From contig CAVPEB010000036.1 of assembly GCA_963702765.1 (NCBI GenBank), positions 1 to 64,000 on the forward strand: a DNA stretch of 64,000 nt, written 5' to 3'. Position 1 is the first letter of the stretch. Each line of letters begins with the position of its first letter. Of the stretch, positions 17,641 through 26,880 are shown in pieces. The DNA comes from DATMNR01 sp963702765. Its GTDB lineage: Bacteria; Chloroflexota; Ktedonobacteria; Ktedonobacterales; Ktedonobacteraceae. A model generated the notes under the pieces. It did no database searches. It was not told where the DNA came from and worked only from the letters and a program-made list of their open reading frames with translations. The position numbers and the translations under genes were made by a program.

Positions 17641-17673
17641 AAAAAATCGTTACGGCAAGCGTTACGATTTTTT
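17641..17673. terminator. A/T-rich inverted repeat
   Basis: AAAAAATCGT and ACGATTTTTT, 10-base arms 13 bases apart, with the hexamer CGTTAC repeated inside. It lies upstream of the membrane sensor gene and may be a bidirectional terminator. Confidence 0.3.
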
Positions 17674-17779
17674 CACCAGTGAATGTGGAGGGTTGAAAAA
17701 AGTAACGGTCTACGGCATGATGTGCTTCTGCAAAACAGTACAACTGAGCCAATGGACGCGTCGAAACAATGTTGCCCGA

Positions 17780-18125
17780 ACACAGCGTGCCCTGCAAGAG
17801 GCCAAATCGGATTGGGGCAACACCCCGATTTATTATTCCCAGCGGGGACACTATCGCTGTACGAGTGTAAACAGACGTGTATTGTGCGATGAGGAACGAT
17901 GCTTGAAGGGCTGCGCAAGTCGAGAGAACTGTTGTGATCGTATTAACATTGACTGGCGTATGGCTGTCCCATTCAGGCCATTGTCCACGCGTTCGCGTTA
18001 GACGAAAGAATGGTAGCGTTCTCAATACTGCTTTTTTATTGAGTGGTTCAACGGGACGATGCGTGAGCGGCTGGCTGCTCTCACGCGTACTCTCGTCATG
18101 CATCTTACCATTTTGATATTCACTC
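17780..18125 (+). pseudogene. Degraded transposase fragment (IS1-like)
   Basis: The segment about 17995-18110 reads, with one shift at the T run near 18032, as NGSVLNTAF then IEWFNGTMRERLAALTRT. This is close to the C-terminal part of IS1-type DDE transposases (NTA-IER-N-R-RLA-L-R). Upstream a Cys-rich frame (YRCTSVNRR, CDEERCLKGC) could be remains of the N-terminal zinc-binding part, but this is weaker. No terminal inverted repeats were found. The 690 bases 17518-18206 contain no other convincing gene. Confidence 0.45.
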
Positions 18126-18206
18126 GTTTAAGAATTATGCAAGTTAGGAGGAGGCAAATTTCACTACCTTTTCTCACTTCGCCCTTATTGGACAAAGCCC
18201 ACGAAC

Positions 18207-18683
18207 TTATTCATCTCCTTCTGGCAGCACAGGATCGTTTATATGAATCTCTCCATCGGTTAAAATCTGCGCGTGTAGCCCTCCGCGATGAATAAGTGCT
18301 GAAAGGAGTTGGTTCTTCCCTGTCAGATCGACAAGATGCTTGCAAGGCTCACAGATCTCGACACCACGCATCAGAACCTGCCCAATTCGAAAGGTTCGCC
18401 CAACAAGGTGAGCGAGAGGAACGCCTTGCGTAATAATATTGCGTCGTGTTTCCCCAGGAGCAAGTTCAAGATGATAATCTGAAGCCAATCGCTCCAGCAC
18501 TTCTGCTTCAATAAGCGAGACTTCACGCAGAGGACCACCAAACCACGAGTAAAATCCTTCACCAAGGAAGTAGCGATCACCTTCCAATCCCTGTCCGGCA
18601 ACGGCACGAATTGAATCGCGTGCTACCATTGGCGCTCCAACGGTAGGAGCAATGTGAATCGAGATTACAATTCCATTCCACAT
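18207..18683 (-). CDS. MOSC domain-containing protein
   Basis: 158 residues forming a single MOSC (molybdenum cofactor sulfurase C-terminal) domain, a fold that carries sulfur for cofactor sulfuration or handles N-hydroxylated substrates. Visible features: VAGQGLEGDRYFLG near residue 30, LIEAEVLERL, TRRNIITQGVPLAHLVGRTFRIG near 85, and the conserved catalytic-type cysteine in CEPCKHL near 115. The domain lacks extra iron-sulfur or beta-barrel domains. The partner is unknown. Confidence 0.88.
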   Translation of the reverse strand: MWNGIVISIHIAPTVGAPMVARDSIRAVAGQGLEGDRYFLGEGFYSWFGGPLREVSLIEAEVLERLASDYHLELAPGETRRNIITQGVPLAHLVGRTFRIGQVLMRGVEICEPCKHLVDLTGKNQLLSALIHRGGLHAQILTDGEIHINDPVLPEGDE

Positions 18684-18718
18684 ATCTGTCTTCTTTTATG
18701 CTCCACAGTAGATCGAAA

Positions 18719-18934
18719 TTATTGTTCTTCGATGCGACTGGTGGCTGGGACTCCGCGTTCCTGATCATAGTCAATTTCAACTACTTGCTCTGTACGCAGA
18801 TGCACGCGTTTTTGTCCTGGTGGTGGCTCGGTCACCATCGGGCCACGTTTGGATGTTGGCCAATGTGGGAGGGGGGGTATTTTTGATTTTTGTGGTATTG
18901 TTTCTAGTTCTGTTGCTTCTTTTTCTTGTTCCAT
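18719..18934 (-). CDS. Small hypothetical protein (71 aa)
   Basis: 71 hydrophilic residues, Glu-rich at both ends with a Pro/Lys-rich middle (PPLPHWPTSKRGP). AGAGGTCA lies at suitable spacing before the ATG. It is 36 bases upstream of the MOSC gene on the same strand and could be in its operon. No family recognised; it may be disordered. Confidence 0.4.
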   Translation of the reverse strand: MEQEKEATELETIPQKSKIPPLPHWPTSKRGPMVTEPPPGQKRVHLRTEQVVEIDYDQERGVPATSRIEEQ

Positions 18935-19151
18935 GGTTCAATGACCTCTTTTTTACATATTGTACCACGTTGTACATGCCCGGAATATTAAGGATTCTGC
19001 ACTCTCTAAACCAGTGTTGCCTAGTACTTCAGGGCTGTTCTGTCCTGCTTCATTCCCTTGCTCGTTGCATAATAGTGACAAAGGATTAAGGTCTTTTTAC
19101 TATTCAATTATGCCAACAGCATTCAGAAACGCTGCTCTCGCTGTTCTTGCC

Positions 19152-19199
19152 CGTTCTGCCAACGCTGCTTCGCAGCTACCCTTCGGGTCAGGCAGAACG
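19152..19199. repeat. Three-stem cruciform-like element
   Basis: Outer 9-base arms CGTTCTGCC / GGCAGAACG enclose two small hairpins, GCTGCTTCGCAGC (19164-19176) and ACCCTTCGGGT (19178-19188). It lies in the 336-base gap upstream of the SDR gene, about 70 bases before its start. Nothing else is seen in that gap. Confidence 0.5.
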
Positions 19200-19270
19200 A
19201 AAGGCAGCTAGAAAGATGTGGATACATCTTTCTCATCTGAATGTAAGGAAGTATTTTGGAAGGATGACAT

Positions 19271-20311
19271 ATGAAAGTACTGATTACTGGCGCGACAGGA
19301 CTGCTGGGGGGACACCTGATCAAGGAGTTGCAGCAGCGAGGTGAAGATATTCGCGCACTGGTACTGCCAGTAGAAAATGCAGATAAGTTGGAAAAACAAG
19401 GTGTGGAGGTTGTGCGTGGAGATATTACAGATGCAAGCACTTTGGGACCTGCGGTTCACAATGTCGATCTTATCTTCCACCTTGCCGGGATGATGGGTGT
19501 ATGGCGCCCGTTATCCGACTATCGTCTGGTGAATGTGACTGGTTCAGAGAACTTATATAAAGCTGCTCAGAAAGCTGGAGTACGCCGCTATGTACATACC
19601 AGTTCACACACTGTATATGGACTTGGCTACGGACAATTCTTGACTGAGAAAGATGCCCTACGCCCAGATCCTGATCCATATAGTCTCACCAAAGCTGAGG
19701 GAGATCGTTTGATACGCAGACTGATGCTGAACAGTGAGGTTGAGACGGTGATTCTCCGTCCGGGAACGTTCTTTGGCCCTGGAGATCGCCTGCACTTTGG
19801 GCGCATGGCACAAAAGATGAAAGATGGCAAAGGTGTGATTATTGGACGAGGGGATAACGCTTTGCCGTTTTGTTACGTGACAGATGTGGTGCAAGGTTTC
19901 ATGCTGGCCGCTTATCACGAGAATGCACCTGGTAACGTGTATAACATTACCAACGATCGTCCGTTGACACAACTCGAGATGTTCAATGAGATTGCTGACG
20001 CTGTTCATGGTGTGAGGCCAACACGGCATCTCCCCTATTTGCCTATCTACTATGGTAGTATTGTGGCAGAAAAAGTTGTGGCGCGCGTGACACGGACCAA
20101 GCCAATTGTGACACAACTCGGGGCGATGATGTTTGGGAGTGATAACAGGCATAGCGTGGAGAAAGCACGACGAGAATTGGGATATGAGCCAAAGGTTGAT
20201 CTTCGTACCGGGATCACTTTAGCGGCGGAGTGGTTTAACGCCGGGGGTATGGATGAAGTTGCTGTTACGCAAGCCAGCCAGGCCGCTCCTCTGGCTGGGG
20301 CTGCGAGATAA
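19271..20311 (+). CDS. NAD-dependent epimerase/dehydratase (extended SDR, 3-beta-HSD-like)
   Basis: 346-residue extended short-chain dehydrogenase. N-terminal nucleotide motif TGATGLLGG at 6-14 and DITDAS acidic adenosine contact near 51; HLAGMMG near 70; catalytic Ser in SSHTVYG near 112 and Y-x3-K (YSLTK) near 137; RPGTFFGPGD near 163 and FCYVTDVVQGFMLA near 200. The general shape is that of sterol/flavonoid-type reductases and sugar epimerases; the substrate cannot be assigned. ATG is preceded by GGAAGGATG. A strong hairpin follows the gene. Confidence 0.88.
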   Translation: MKVLITGATGLLGGHLIKELQQRGEDIRALVLPVENADKLEKQGVEVVRGDITDASTLGPAVHNVDLIFHLAGMMGVWRPLSDYRLVNVTGSENLYKAAQKAGVRRYVHTSSHTVYGLGYGQFLTEKDALRPDPDPYSLTKAEGDRLIRRLMLNSEVETVILRPGTFFGPGDRLHFGRMAQKMKDGKGVIIGRGDNALPFCYVTDVVQGFMLAAYHENAPGNVYNITNDRPLTQLEMFNEIADAVHGVRPTRHLPYLPIYYGSIVAEKVVARVTRTKPIVTQLGAMMFGSDNRHSVEKARRELGYEPKVDLRTGITLAAEWFNAGGMDEVAVTQASQAAPLAGAAR

Positions 20312-20323
20312 ACGCAAAGGGTT

Positions 20324-20380
20324 ACAAAAAGAACACTGTTTAAGGTCGAATTTATTTGCCTATAACAGTGTTCTTTTTGT
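20324..20380. terminator. Bidirectional terminator
   Basis: Perfect 17-base arms ACAAAAAGAACACTGTT / AACAGTGTTCTTTTTGT with a 23-base loop and T runs on both strands, between convergent genes (SDR and zinc-ribbon protein). Confidence 0.8.
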
Positions 20381-20388
20381 CAGGATGT

Positions 20389-20664
20389 CTATTCAGAAAT
20401 AGTGCTTACTTTTTTACCAGCACCCTTAAATCCAAATTTCTTGATTGTTTTGTGTAGCCAATCAGCGGTTGGGCCATCGTCAATTTTTTTGCTGGTTTCG
20501 ACCAGAAAATTAGCTGATTGAGGACGCGGCGGCAGTTCATTGTTTTGGCGTAGAGAAGCGAGTTCCTGATAGTGCTGAAAAGCCCAGTATAAGTTGATAC
20601 GGCATGACTTGCAATTTTTGACGTCGTCATCATTCATAGTTCCACATTGTGGACATTCGGTCAT
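20389..20664 (-). CDS. Small zinc-ribbon protein
   Basis: 91 residues beginning with a zinc ribbon, C-x2-C (CPQCG) then C-x2-C (CKSC) within the first 21 positions. The rest is a helical and basic tail (QHYQELASLRQ; TIKKFGFKGAGKK) with no recognised domain. Its start lies 19 bases downstream of the NarL-type regulator, so they probably form one transcript. Confidence 0.75.
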   Translation of the reverse strand: MTECPQCGTMNDDDVKNCKSCRINLYWAFQHYQELASLRQNNELPPRPQSANFLVETSKKIDDGPTADWLHKTIKKFGFKGAGKKVSTISE

Positions 20665-20682
20665 TTTTGCCTCCTTATTTGA

Positions 20683-21360
20683 TCAAATCAGACCCATCCG
20701 CATGGTTTCGGCAACAGCTTGCGCACGGTCTGTCACTTGTAATTTGCGATAGATGTCTTGCATTTTGCGTTTTACGGTTACCTCGCTCCAAAATTGACGA
20801 GCGGCAATTTCTTTGTTGCTGCATCCTTGAGCAGCTAATTGCAGTAACTCGATATCAAGATCGCTAAGCCCTGAACGAACACGCTCTTGTTCTTTTGTGA
20901 GCTTTTCGAACTCACCTAAGATCTGTGTAATCGCACGAGGTTCGCCGATCACACGCTCACCTCGATACACAGCATGCAAGGCATTAAGCAATTCGCTAAT
21001 CGGCAATGCTTTTTGAAGGTAGCCATGCACTCCAATGCGCATAGCACGAAAGAGATGGCCCTCCTCTGTATGCCCTGTGAGTATCACAATACGTGTTTCT
21101 GGGCAACCTCGTTGCAATTGTTGTGCAATATCCAGCCCGTTACTTGAACCAAGGAATATGTCGAGTAAAACGATGTCTGGTTGTAATTGCATGGCCAGAG
21201 TTACCGCAAGTTTACCAGAGCCAGTTTGTCCAACAACTTCGAAATCTTCTTCTTCGCTCAGCATTGAGCAAATTCCTTTGCGTACGATTTCGTGGTCATC
21301 CACAATAAGAACGCGAATGGTTGCTCGTGTTAGCTGTTTTGTTGAGTCTGACATCTCCAC
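20683..21360 (-). CDS. NarL/FixJ-family response regulator
   Basis: 225 residues. Receiver domain about 15-130 with the VDDHE acidic pair at 20-24, phospho-acceptor Asp67 (VLLDIF), conserved Thr in ILTGHTEE and Lys in LQKALP. A C-terminal LuxR-type helix-turn-helix at about 165-222 starts LSDLDIELLQLAAQG and includes NKEIAARQFWSEVTVKRKMQDIYRKL. There is no adjacent kinase on this strand; the large PAS kinase at 22.7-26.4 kb is the nearest. It is followed by the zinc-ribbon gene. Confidence 0.92.
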   Translation of the reverse strand: MEMSDSTKQLTRATIRVLIVDDHEIVRKGICSMLSEEEDFEVVGQTGSGKLAVTLAMQLQPDIVLLDIFLGSSNGLDIAQQLQRGCPETRIVILTGHTEEGHLFRAMRIGVHGYLQKALPISELLNALHAVYRGERVIGEPRAITQILGEFEKLTKEQERVRSGLSDLDIELLQLAAQGCSNKEIAARQFWSEVTVKRKMQDIYRKLQVTDRAQAVAETMRMGLI

Positions 21361-21469
21361 CTACTCTAAGCGATTACCTCGCTTACATGCTTTTAACGAA
21401 ATACTAGTCAGTAGTATCTTCTGAGTAGGATAAACTTCCTAGAGTGATAGTTTTTTGTACGGGTATGGC

Positions 21470-21553
21470 TTTTGCCGCCTGCGGCGCAAAAGGGGAAGAG
21501 ATGGGCGGGGACACCCCGCTCCCCGGCAAAGGGCTACGCCCTCTGCACTCCCT
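21470..21553. repeat. Triple-hairpin dispersed repeat, copy 2
   Basis: TTTGCCGCCTGCGGCGCAAA, then GCGGGGACACCCCGC, then AAGGGCTACGCCCTCTGCACTCCC. Same stem order as 3811-3905 and 37038-37126. It lies in the 478-base gap between the NarL-type regulator and the coiled-coil protein; no gene is visible in the rest of that gap. Confidence 0.75.
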
Positions 21554-21838
21554 GCGCTGATAACAAGCGCAGCATACCGTTCTCTGCACTCCCCGTGCTG
21601 GAGTGTTGCTTCAGGACACTACGTCTCGTCTGATGACAAGCGTTGTTCATCGTTATTATATACTTCCTGCACCGATGGATGCTTCGACACAGAGCTGAAA
21701 TCCTAAATGTCGATATTCGTTGAGGTTTGATACGAATGCACAGATTTAATTATACCGTAGTTATTGCTCAATCGATCAGCAATAGCGGATACTACGAGAC
21801 GGATAAAAAGGGGGAGATTAAGATAGGAGAGATACTTA

Positions 21839-22204
21839 ATGAATAACCAGCAGCATGGAGATTATCAAGTAAAGACTGATAATGATGGTTTCAACCAGAA
21901 CAATGTAGTTGGATCGCATGGAGGTGAGATCAAAAAAGACTTAGCAGATCAAGAATCAAAAACTCTTTCATTGAAAGAAGAGTCTCAAAATCCCAGCATG
22001 TTACAAACAGGACAGGGAAGCATAGCCTATGAGCTTTTATTGCTGCAACAACGCTTAGATGCTTATGAGCAATTACATATTGAAGAGATGGCAGAATTAC
22101 GCGAGAAGATTGAGATATTAAGACGCGCTTTCTTACAAGAAACCAATCCGCAGATGCGTATTATGACTCCTTCTCATAATCTATACACAGAAAAAGACGT
22201 ATAG
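21839..22204 (+). CDS. Hypothetical protein with C-terminal coiled coil
   Basis: 121 residues. The first 65 are polar and Asn/Gln/Lys-rich, probably disordered. Residues about 65-105 (ELLLLQQRLDAYEQLHIEEMAELREKIEILRRAF) form a predicted coiled coil. A strong AGGAGA site precedes the ATG. It converges on a CheY-like gene. No family recognised; the coding call rests on the ribosome site, the length and the amphipathic pattern. Confidence 0.6.
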   Translation: MNNQQHGDYQVKTDNDGFNQNNVVGSHGGEIKKDLADQESKTLSLKEESQNPSMLQTGQGSIAYELLLLQQRLDAYEQLHIEEMAELREKIEILRRAFLQETNPQMRIMTPSHNLYTEKDV

Positions 22205-22276
22205 ATGGACATTCACGTGAACCGGAGGTGGTAGCAAGTTCAATATCGCAAGAATTGAAATGAGTTTCCGCCGGGG

Positions 22277-22645
22277 TTATTTGAGATGTTGCCTTATCTT
22301 ACTCAAGAGTAGATCAATTTCAAATGGTTTTGCTACGAAATCATCTGCTCCTGCTTGTCTTGTGGTTTCTTGCGCACCTGGATGAGCCGAGAACATAATG
22401 ATAGGAATATGTTTGGTATTCTCTTGCATTTTTAGATGTTTGACAATCTCTCGTCCATCTTTACCTGAAAGCAGCAAGTCAAGTAAGATGAGATCTGGAG
22501 GGGTGTCATTATTTAACCCCTCCAGATAGTCATCTTTGTCCGTGGTAACAACAATATACCCTTCGTCTTCCAAAATAACTTTGAGGAACTCAAGAATGTC
22601 TTGTTCATCATCAACAACGAGGAGCTTTTTCTTCTTGCTCTGCAT
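22277..22645 (-). CDS. CheY-like single-domain response regulator
   Basis: 122 residues, only a receiver domain. Acidic pair in VVDDEQ at 11-13, phospho-acceptor Asp56 (LILLDLLL), conserved Ser/Thr in MFSAHPG and Lys in VAKPFE. There is no output domain, so it acts by protein contact or phosphotransfer. It starts 15 bases downstream of the multi-PAS kinase gene, its likely partner. Confidence 0.9.
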   Translation of the reverse strand: MQSKKKKLLVVDDEQDILEFLKVILEDEGYIVVTTDKDDYLEGLNNDTPPDLILLDLLLSGKDGREIVKHLKMQENTKHIPIIMFSAHPGAQETTRQAGADDFVAKPFEIDLLLSKIRQHLK

Positions 22646-22660
22646 AGATAACTTTCACCT

Positions 22661-25600
22661 CTATTCCACGTTTATATCAAGGGAATCTAATGTATCTTCT
22701 TGTAAGATAGGCAAAGCAACATAAAATGTTGCACCCTTGCCTTTTCTACTTTCGACCCACATTCGGCCATGATGGCGATTGACGATTTCATTTGAGATAT
22801 AAAGGCCCATACCCAGACCAGGATACGTTCTTTCCTCTGGATCAGTGACTTGATAGAATCGCTCGAAAATCTTGTGGTGATGGAATTCATCAATGCCGAT
22901 ACCAAAATCCTTCACAGATACGATGGCCTCTTCCTTGGTGCGTGAGAGCTTAATTAGCACCTTATCTGATTTTGGAGAATACTTCACAGCATTTGTTAAC
23001 AGATTGATGAATACTTGCTCAAGGCGGTCTTTATCTCCTAAAAACTGTACGCCTGTCTTTCCCTCAATCAGTAAATGATGAGAGAGTGAAGCAGCCTGCA
23101 CATCTTCAACCGTTTCCTGAATGAGCGAATCCAAGTCAAAAGGTTCCTTGTGAAAGGAAAGTTGCCCGGCCCGCATTTTAGAAATGTCTAACAAATCATT
23201 AATGATTTTTGCGAGCTTGTCGAGTTGAGACTCCATGCGTGAAAGATAATGCAGTGTTTTTTCATCGCCTTGCTGTGTTAATCGTCGTTGTAGTACGTTT
23301 GTAAAACCTTTCAGGCTGGTCACGGGCGTTTTGAGTTCATGACTTGCCATACTGATAAACTCGTCTTTACGCTGTTGTTGCTCATACGATTTGGTGATAT
23401 CGCTGAAAATCGCGACCGCTAGCTGAACCTCGCCATTTTCATCAATGATAGGTTGTGCTTTCACTAAGGACCATTGTCGTTGTTTCAAATCTTTATCGAA
23501 ATATTGAACAATAGCCTGAGGAGTTTTCTCACCTCGCAACGCACGACGCCCAGGGAGTTCATCAAGCGGAAAAGGCTTCCCACGCTCATCTAATATTTCA
23601 AAACGGTGTAGAGTATATTCTGCCTGTGCTAGATGATCAGGTGCCTTGAGTAGCTCTGCAGATGAAGTATATCCGCAAAGTTTTGCTCCTGCTTCATTCA
23701 TATACACGATATTTCCATCCACATCTTCCACACTAATACCATCTGCAATGTTTTCTAAAATCACCTCAAGCTGTTGCTTGGACTTCCATAGCTCAGCTTG
23801 CAGCCGCTTTTGCTCACTAATGTCACGCGCGATGGCAGAAGCTCCTATAATTTCGCCTGATGCATCTTTAATTGGCGAAACGGTGACAGAAACATTGAGT
23901 CTCGTACCATCTTTTCTCACCCGCATTGTTTCATAGTGATCAAGCCGTTCGCCTCTTTTAATCCGCTCCATGATCGCTGAAAATTCGTCCTGGCGGTCAC
24001 GCGGGAAAAGGAGCGTAATTGGCTGACCTACAATTTCATCAGTTGTGTATCCGTACATACGCTCTGCAGACCCGTTCCAGCTGGTGACAATCCCATCGAG
24101 CGTCTTTCCAATGATAGCATCAGAAGAAGATAGCACAATGGCAGCAAGTTGATGACGGACTTCTTCTGCTACTTTCTGCTCAGTGATATCATGTACGATC
24201 GTAATAGCGTACAGCGATTTCCCTTGATCGTCAAACACTGAACGTGATTTTACCAAGGTCCACCGTTCGGATTGATGAGTAGTCGTGTTGCGATAGCCTA
24301 TCGTTGCCCGGGCTTCCAGTTCACCGGCAAATACGCGCCTATGTGTCAGTTGGGAAGGTGGAAAGGGATGTCCCTGTTCATCAATCATTTCATATTTGGA
24401 AAGAAAACCTAGAGGTGACTTTTCCATCATTGCCTGTATCAAAGCATAGCCAGTCAATTGTGTTGCAGCCTCATTGGCATAAATAATCTGGCCGTTTTTA
24501 TCATGGACAATAATTCCATCGGCAACGCCTTGCAAGATAATGTTTAATTGATCACGTGCCTGCTTTGCTTCTCGATACAATCGAGCATTTTCGAGGGCTA
24601 CACCTGCACGGCGGCCGACTTCTTCTGCGAGTACTAGATCATGCTGGTCGTAATTTCTTCCTAACTCCGTTGAGACAAAAGAGATGACACCAATAGTTCT
24701 CCCACTAGCAATAAGTGGAACATTCATAACAGAAGAAAAGCCAATTTGCCGTGCGAAGGCCAGTTCCTCTTCATTTTTGACAGAAGCTAATAATATTTCA
24801 TCGGTAATTTCAGAATAAAGTTCAGATTGGCCGCTCCGTACAACGTGTGGGGCACCTGTAGAGGCATCTGGATCAATGGGATATTTCTCTCTCAGTGTTT
24901 TAGCCCATTGTACTCGTGCAGGATCTTTATGATAGAGCTCAATCAATTCAAATTGTCCCTCAGCATTCGGCAGGTCAATAGAAAACCAGTCAGCAAGCTG
25001 TGGAACGATCAGTTGGGCAATACTGCTAAGGGTATTCTGGTAGTCCAGGGAAGAGTTAAGTACTTTGTTAACCTGGGCAAGAAAATGTTCTTGTTCTGCT
25101 GCTCGTTTGCGCTCCGTCATATCGGTAAACATACCTAAAGCCCCGATGATTGTCCCTTCACCGTCTCTTATTGGGCTGGTACAGGCAAGTGTGTACACTG
25201 GACGGCCGTCTTTACGACGAAAGCGGAAATCAAACTGCTCGTAATTGCCAAGCAAATTGCTTCTAATATGAGAGTGCCCATCTGATTCGTCATCTGGAAA
25301 GACGAATTCCAGCACAGTATGATTGAGCATTTCCTCTGGGGTGACATCCAATAATTCGGCCATTCGATCATTCGCATAGAGAGTGCGGGCCTCGGTATCA
25401 ATGAGCCAAATTCCCTCATTGGCCGTTTGAACAATGGTGCGGTAACGTTCCTCGCTCGCTCGCAAAGCATCCTCTATACTCTTACGTTCTGTGAGATCAT
25501 GGGTTATTGTCACTGCGCCCTCAATCATCTTACTTGTGGGAGCGTATAAAGGAGCCGCGCTAACAGAAACCAGGCGATCCTGTTGCCTTACAGGAACACG

Positions 25601-26377
25601 ATACAACAATTCTGCTCCGATTACTGTCTCCCCTCGTAGCGCGCGAACGAGAGGCAACGCTTCAAATGGGAATGTCTCACCTCCCGCTCGACGGACCGCA
25701 AGTTGACCTGACATCTCTTCAACAGAAAGTGGGGGATTTTTTGCATTACCTATTTCGCGTGCTACACGATTCTGCTGAATACGCCTGCCTTGCGGGTCAT
25801 ATAACACTATTGAATCGGGTATGGCATCGATGATCGTATCCAATCGAAGGCGTAACTGCTCAGACGTACGGCGGGCACGTTCAGTATTGCTGGCGAGAAT
25901 GCTTATCGTAAGTCCAACAGCTATATATAGTAAGAGTTCGATCACATCTGATGATCGACCGATGTTTAACGAATAGGCAGGAGGAAAAACAAAGAAAATC
26001 AATAGGACAGCACCGACAAGCAGAGCAACAATACTAGGACCAGCACCCCACCCAAGAGCTACTAACAAAATAAACAAAATGAGTGGACCTTCTAGAAAAC
26101 GAAAGGAAGGATAGATATGAAAAAGCGCCAAAAGTCCTACGACAATAATCAGTTGACCGATACATGCAACGAAATAACCAAAGATAGGTCGAGACCAGAT
26201 ACCAGAGAGAAAGCCTGGAGCGAACGTATTTACCTGAAACCACTTAAAGAGCCATGTCACAATGCGAAAAGGCAGAGCTTTACTACTTCGTTGTTTTGCC
26301 GAGGAATAGGGTTCGTTTGCACTCTGGTTCGCGTACTCAGAGGTCCCTGTTGATTCAGGAATGTTTTGGGTTTCCAC
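22661..26377 (-). CDS. Membrane multi-PAS/GAF hybrid-type sensor histidine kinase
   Basis: About 1238 residues. Four membrane helices near the N-terminus (about 65-170) resemble a DUF4118/KdpD-like module. They are followed by PAS (about 185-305), PAS (315-430), GAF (445-600), PAS (610-735), PAS (745-865), PAS (875-1000), a HisKA domain with phospho-His in SHELKTPV (about 1010) and an ATPase domain with N box LLTNAVKYSP, DFGIGI and GLGMGLYIS. The GTG at 26377 is preferred because GGAGGG lies 8 bases upstream; a TTG at 26395 is the alternative. It has no receiver of its own, so the adjacent CheY-like protein is the probable acceptor. The signal is unknown; the many PAS domains suggest redox or small ligands. 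Confidence 0.93.
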   Translation of the reverse strand: METQNIPESTGTSEYANQSANEPYSSAKQRSSKALPFRIVTWLFKWFQVNTFAPGFLSGIWSRPIFGYFVACIGQLIIVVGLLALFHIYPSFRFLEGPLILFILLVALGWGAGPSIVALLVGAVLLIFFVFPPAYSLNIGRSSDVIELLLYIAVGLTISILASNTERARRTSEQLRLRLDTIIDAIPDSIVLYDPQGRRIQQNRVAREIGNAKNPPLSVEEMSGQLAVRRAGGETFPFEALPLVRALRGETVIGAELLYRVPVRQQDRLVSVSAAPLYAPTSKMIEGAVTITHDLTERKSIEDALRASEERYRTIVQTANEGIWLIDTEARTLYANDRMAELLDVTPEEMLNHTVLEFVFPDDESDGHSHIRSNLLGNYEQFDFRFRRKDGRPVYTLACTSPIRDGEGTIIGALGMFTDMTERKRAAEQEHFLAQVNKVLNSSLDYQNTLSSIAQLIVPQLADWFSIDLPNAEGQFELIELYHKDPARVQWAKTLREKYPIDPDASTGAPHVVRSGQSELYSEITDEILLASVKNEEELAFARQIGFSSVMNVPLIASGRTIGVISFVSTELGRNYDQHDLVLAEEVGRRAGVALENARLYREAKQARDQLNIILQGVADGIIVHDKNGQIIYANEAATQLTGYALIQAMMEKSPLGFLSKYEMIDEQGHPFPPSQLTHRRVFAGELEARATIGYRNTTTHQSERWTLVKSRSVFDDQGKSLYAITIVHDITEQKVAEEVRHQLAAIVLSSSDAIIGKTLDGIVTSWNGSAERMYGYTTDEIVGQPITLLFPRDRQDEFSAIMERIKRGERLDHYETMRVRKDGTRLNVSVTVSPIKDASGEIIGASAIARDISEQKRLQAELWKSKQQLEVILENIADGISVEDVDGNIVYMNEAGAKLCGYTSSAELLKAPDHLAQAEYTLHRFEILDERGKPFPLDELPGRRALRGEKTPQAIVQYFDKDLKQRQWSLVKAQPIIDENGEVQLAVAIFSDITKSYEQQQRKDEFISMASHELKTPVTSLKGFTNVLQRRLTQQGDEKTLHYLSRMESQLDKLAKIINDLLDISKMRAGQLSFHKEPFDLDSLIQETVEDVQAASLSHHLLIEGKTGVQFLGDKDRLEQVFINLLTNAVKYSPKSDKVLIKLSRTKEEAIVSVKDFGIGIDEFHHHKIFERFYQVTDPEERTYPGLGMGLYISNEIVNRHHGRMWVESRKGKGATFYVALPILQEDTLDSLDINVE

Positions 26378-26718
26378 TACGCTTGCCCTCCACAAGGCTT
26401 CTTGCGATGCTTACCAGCAAGATTCATACTTATGGACAAAGTATAAACAGTTCACTCAAATAGAGCAAACTCAACAGCTATTGTTCAATTGATGGAAATT
26501 ACATAGAGAATACATTTGGGATGCGAGATATAGGTGAATTCTTGAAAGAGTCTGATGATTGCAAAAAACAATGACGCGGGTTGACTGCATGTCAAAAAAT
26601 AGGGTGATAGCAAGGGCTGTTGAATGGCGAATAAATTGCACCTTTAGCTTAGAAATAGCGAAGCATGGCGGATTGGTAATCAGGATGTTATGTTGAGCAT
26701 CAGAGCGTCAATTCGAGT

Positions 26719-26748
26719 GAGATCCTTCGCTGACGCTCAGGATGACAC
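26719..26748. repeat. Dispersed repeat GATCCTTCGCT-ACGCTCAGGATGAC, copy 1
   Basis: 30 bases that differ at one position from 28471-28500. It lies in the intergenic stretch 26396-26880, which otherwise holds no gene. The pair brackets the radical SAM gene. Confidence 0.75.
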
Positions 26749-26830
26749 GACAGGTGAGTGCGCTCCGTCCTAAACGCGTTTGACAAGTCCATCCAGAATT
26801 CCTGAACGAATGTGTTGGATTCAAAGCAAA

Positions 26831-26864
26831 AGGACATGCACTTTGTATTGTAAAGGCATGTCCT
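26831..26864 (-). terminator. Hairpin downstream of the radical SAM gene
   Basis: AGGACATGC / GCATGTCCT, 9-base arms, 17 bases past the stop codon on the minus strand; on that strand the stem is followed by a mixed T tract (TTTTGC). Confidence 0.55.
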
Positions 26865-26880
26865 CAAATAGGATGTTACC

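Noticed and set aside
17639..18103. Minus-strand 154-codon frame between the sensor and MOSC genes
   Set aside because: No recognisable domain; it overlaps the transposase relic on the other strand and has no ribosome site.
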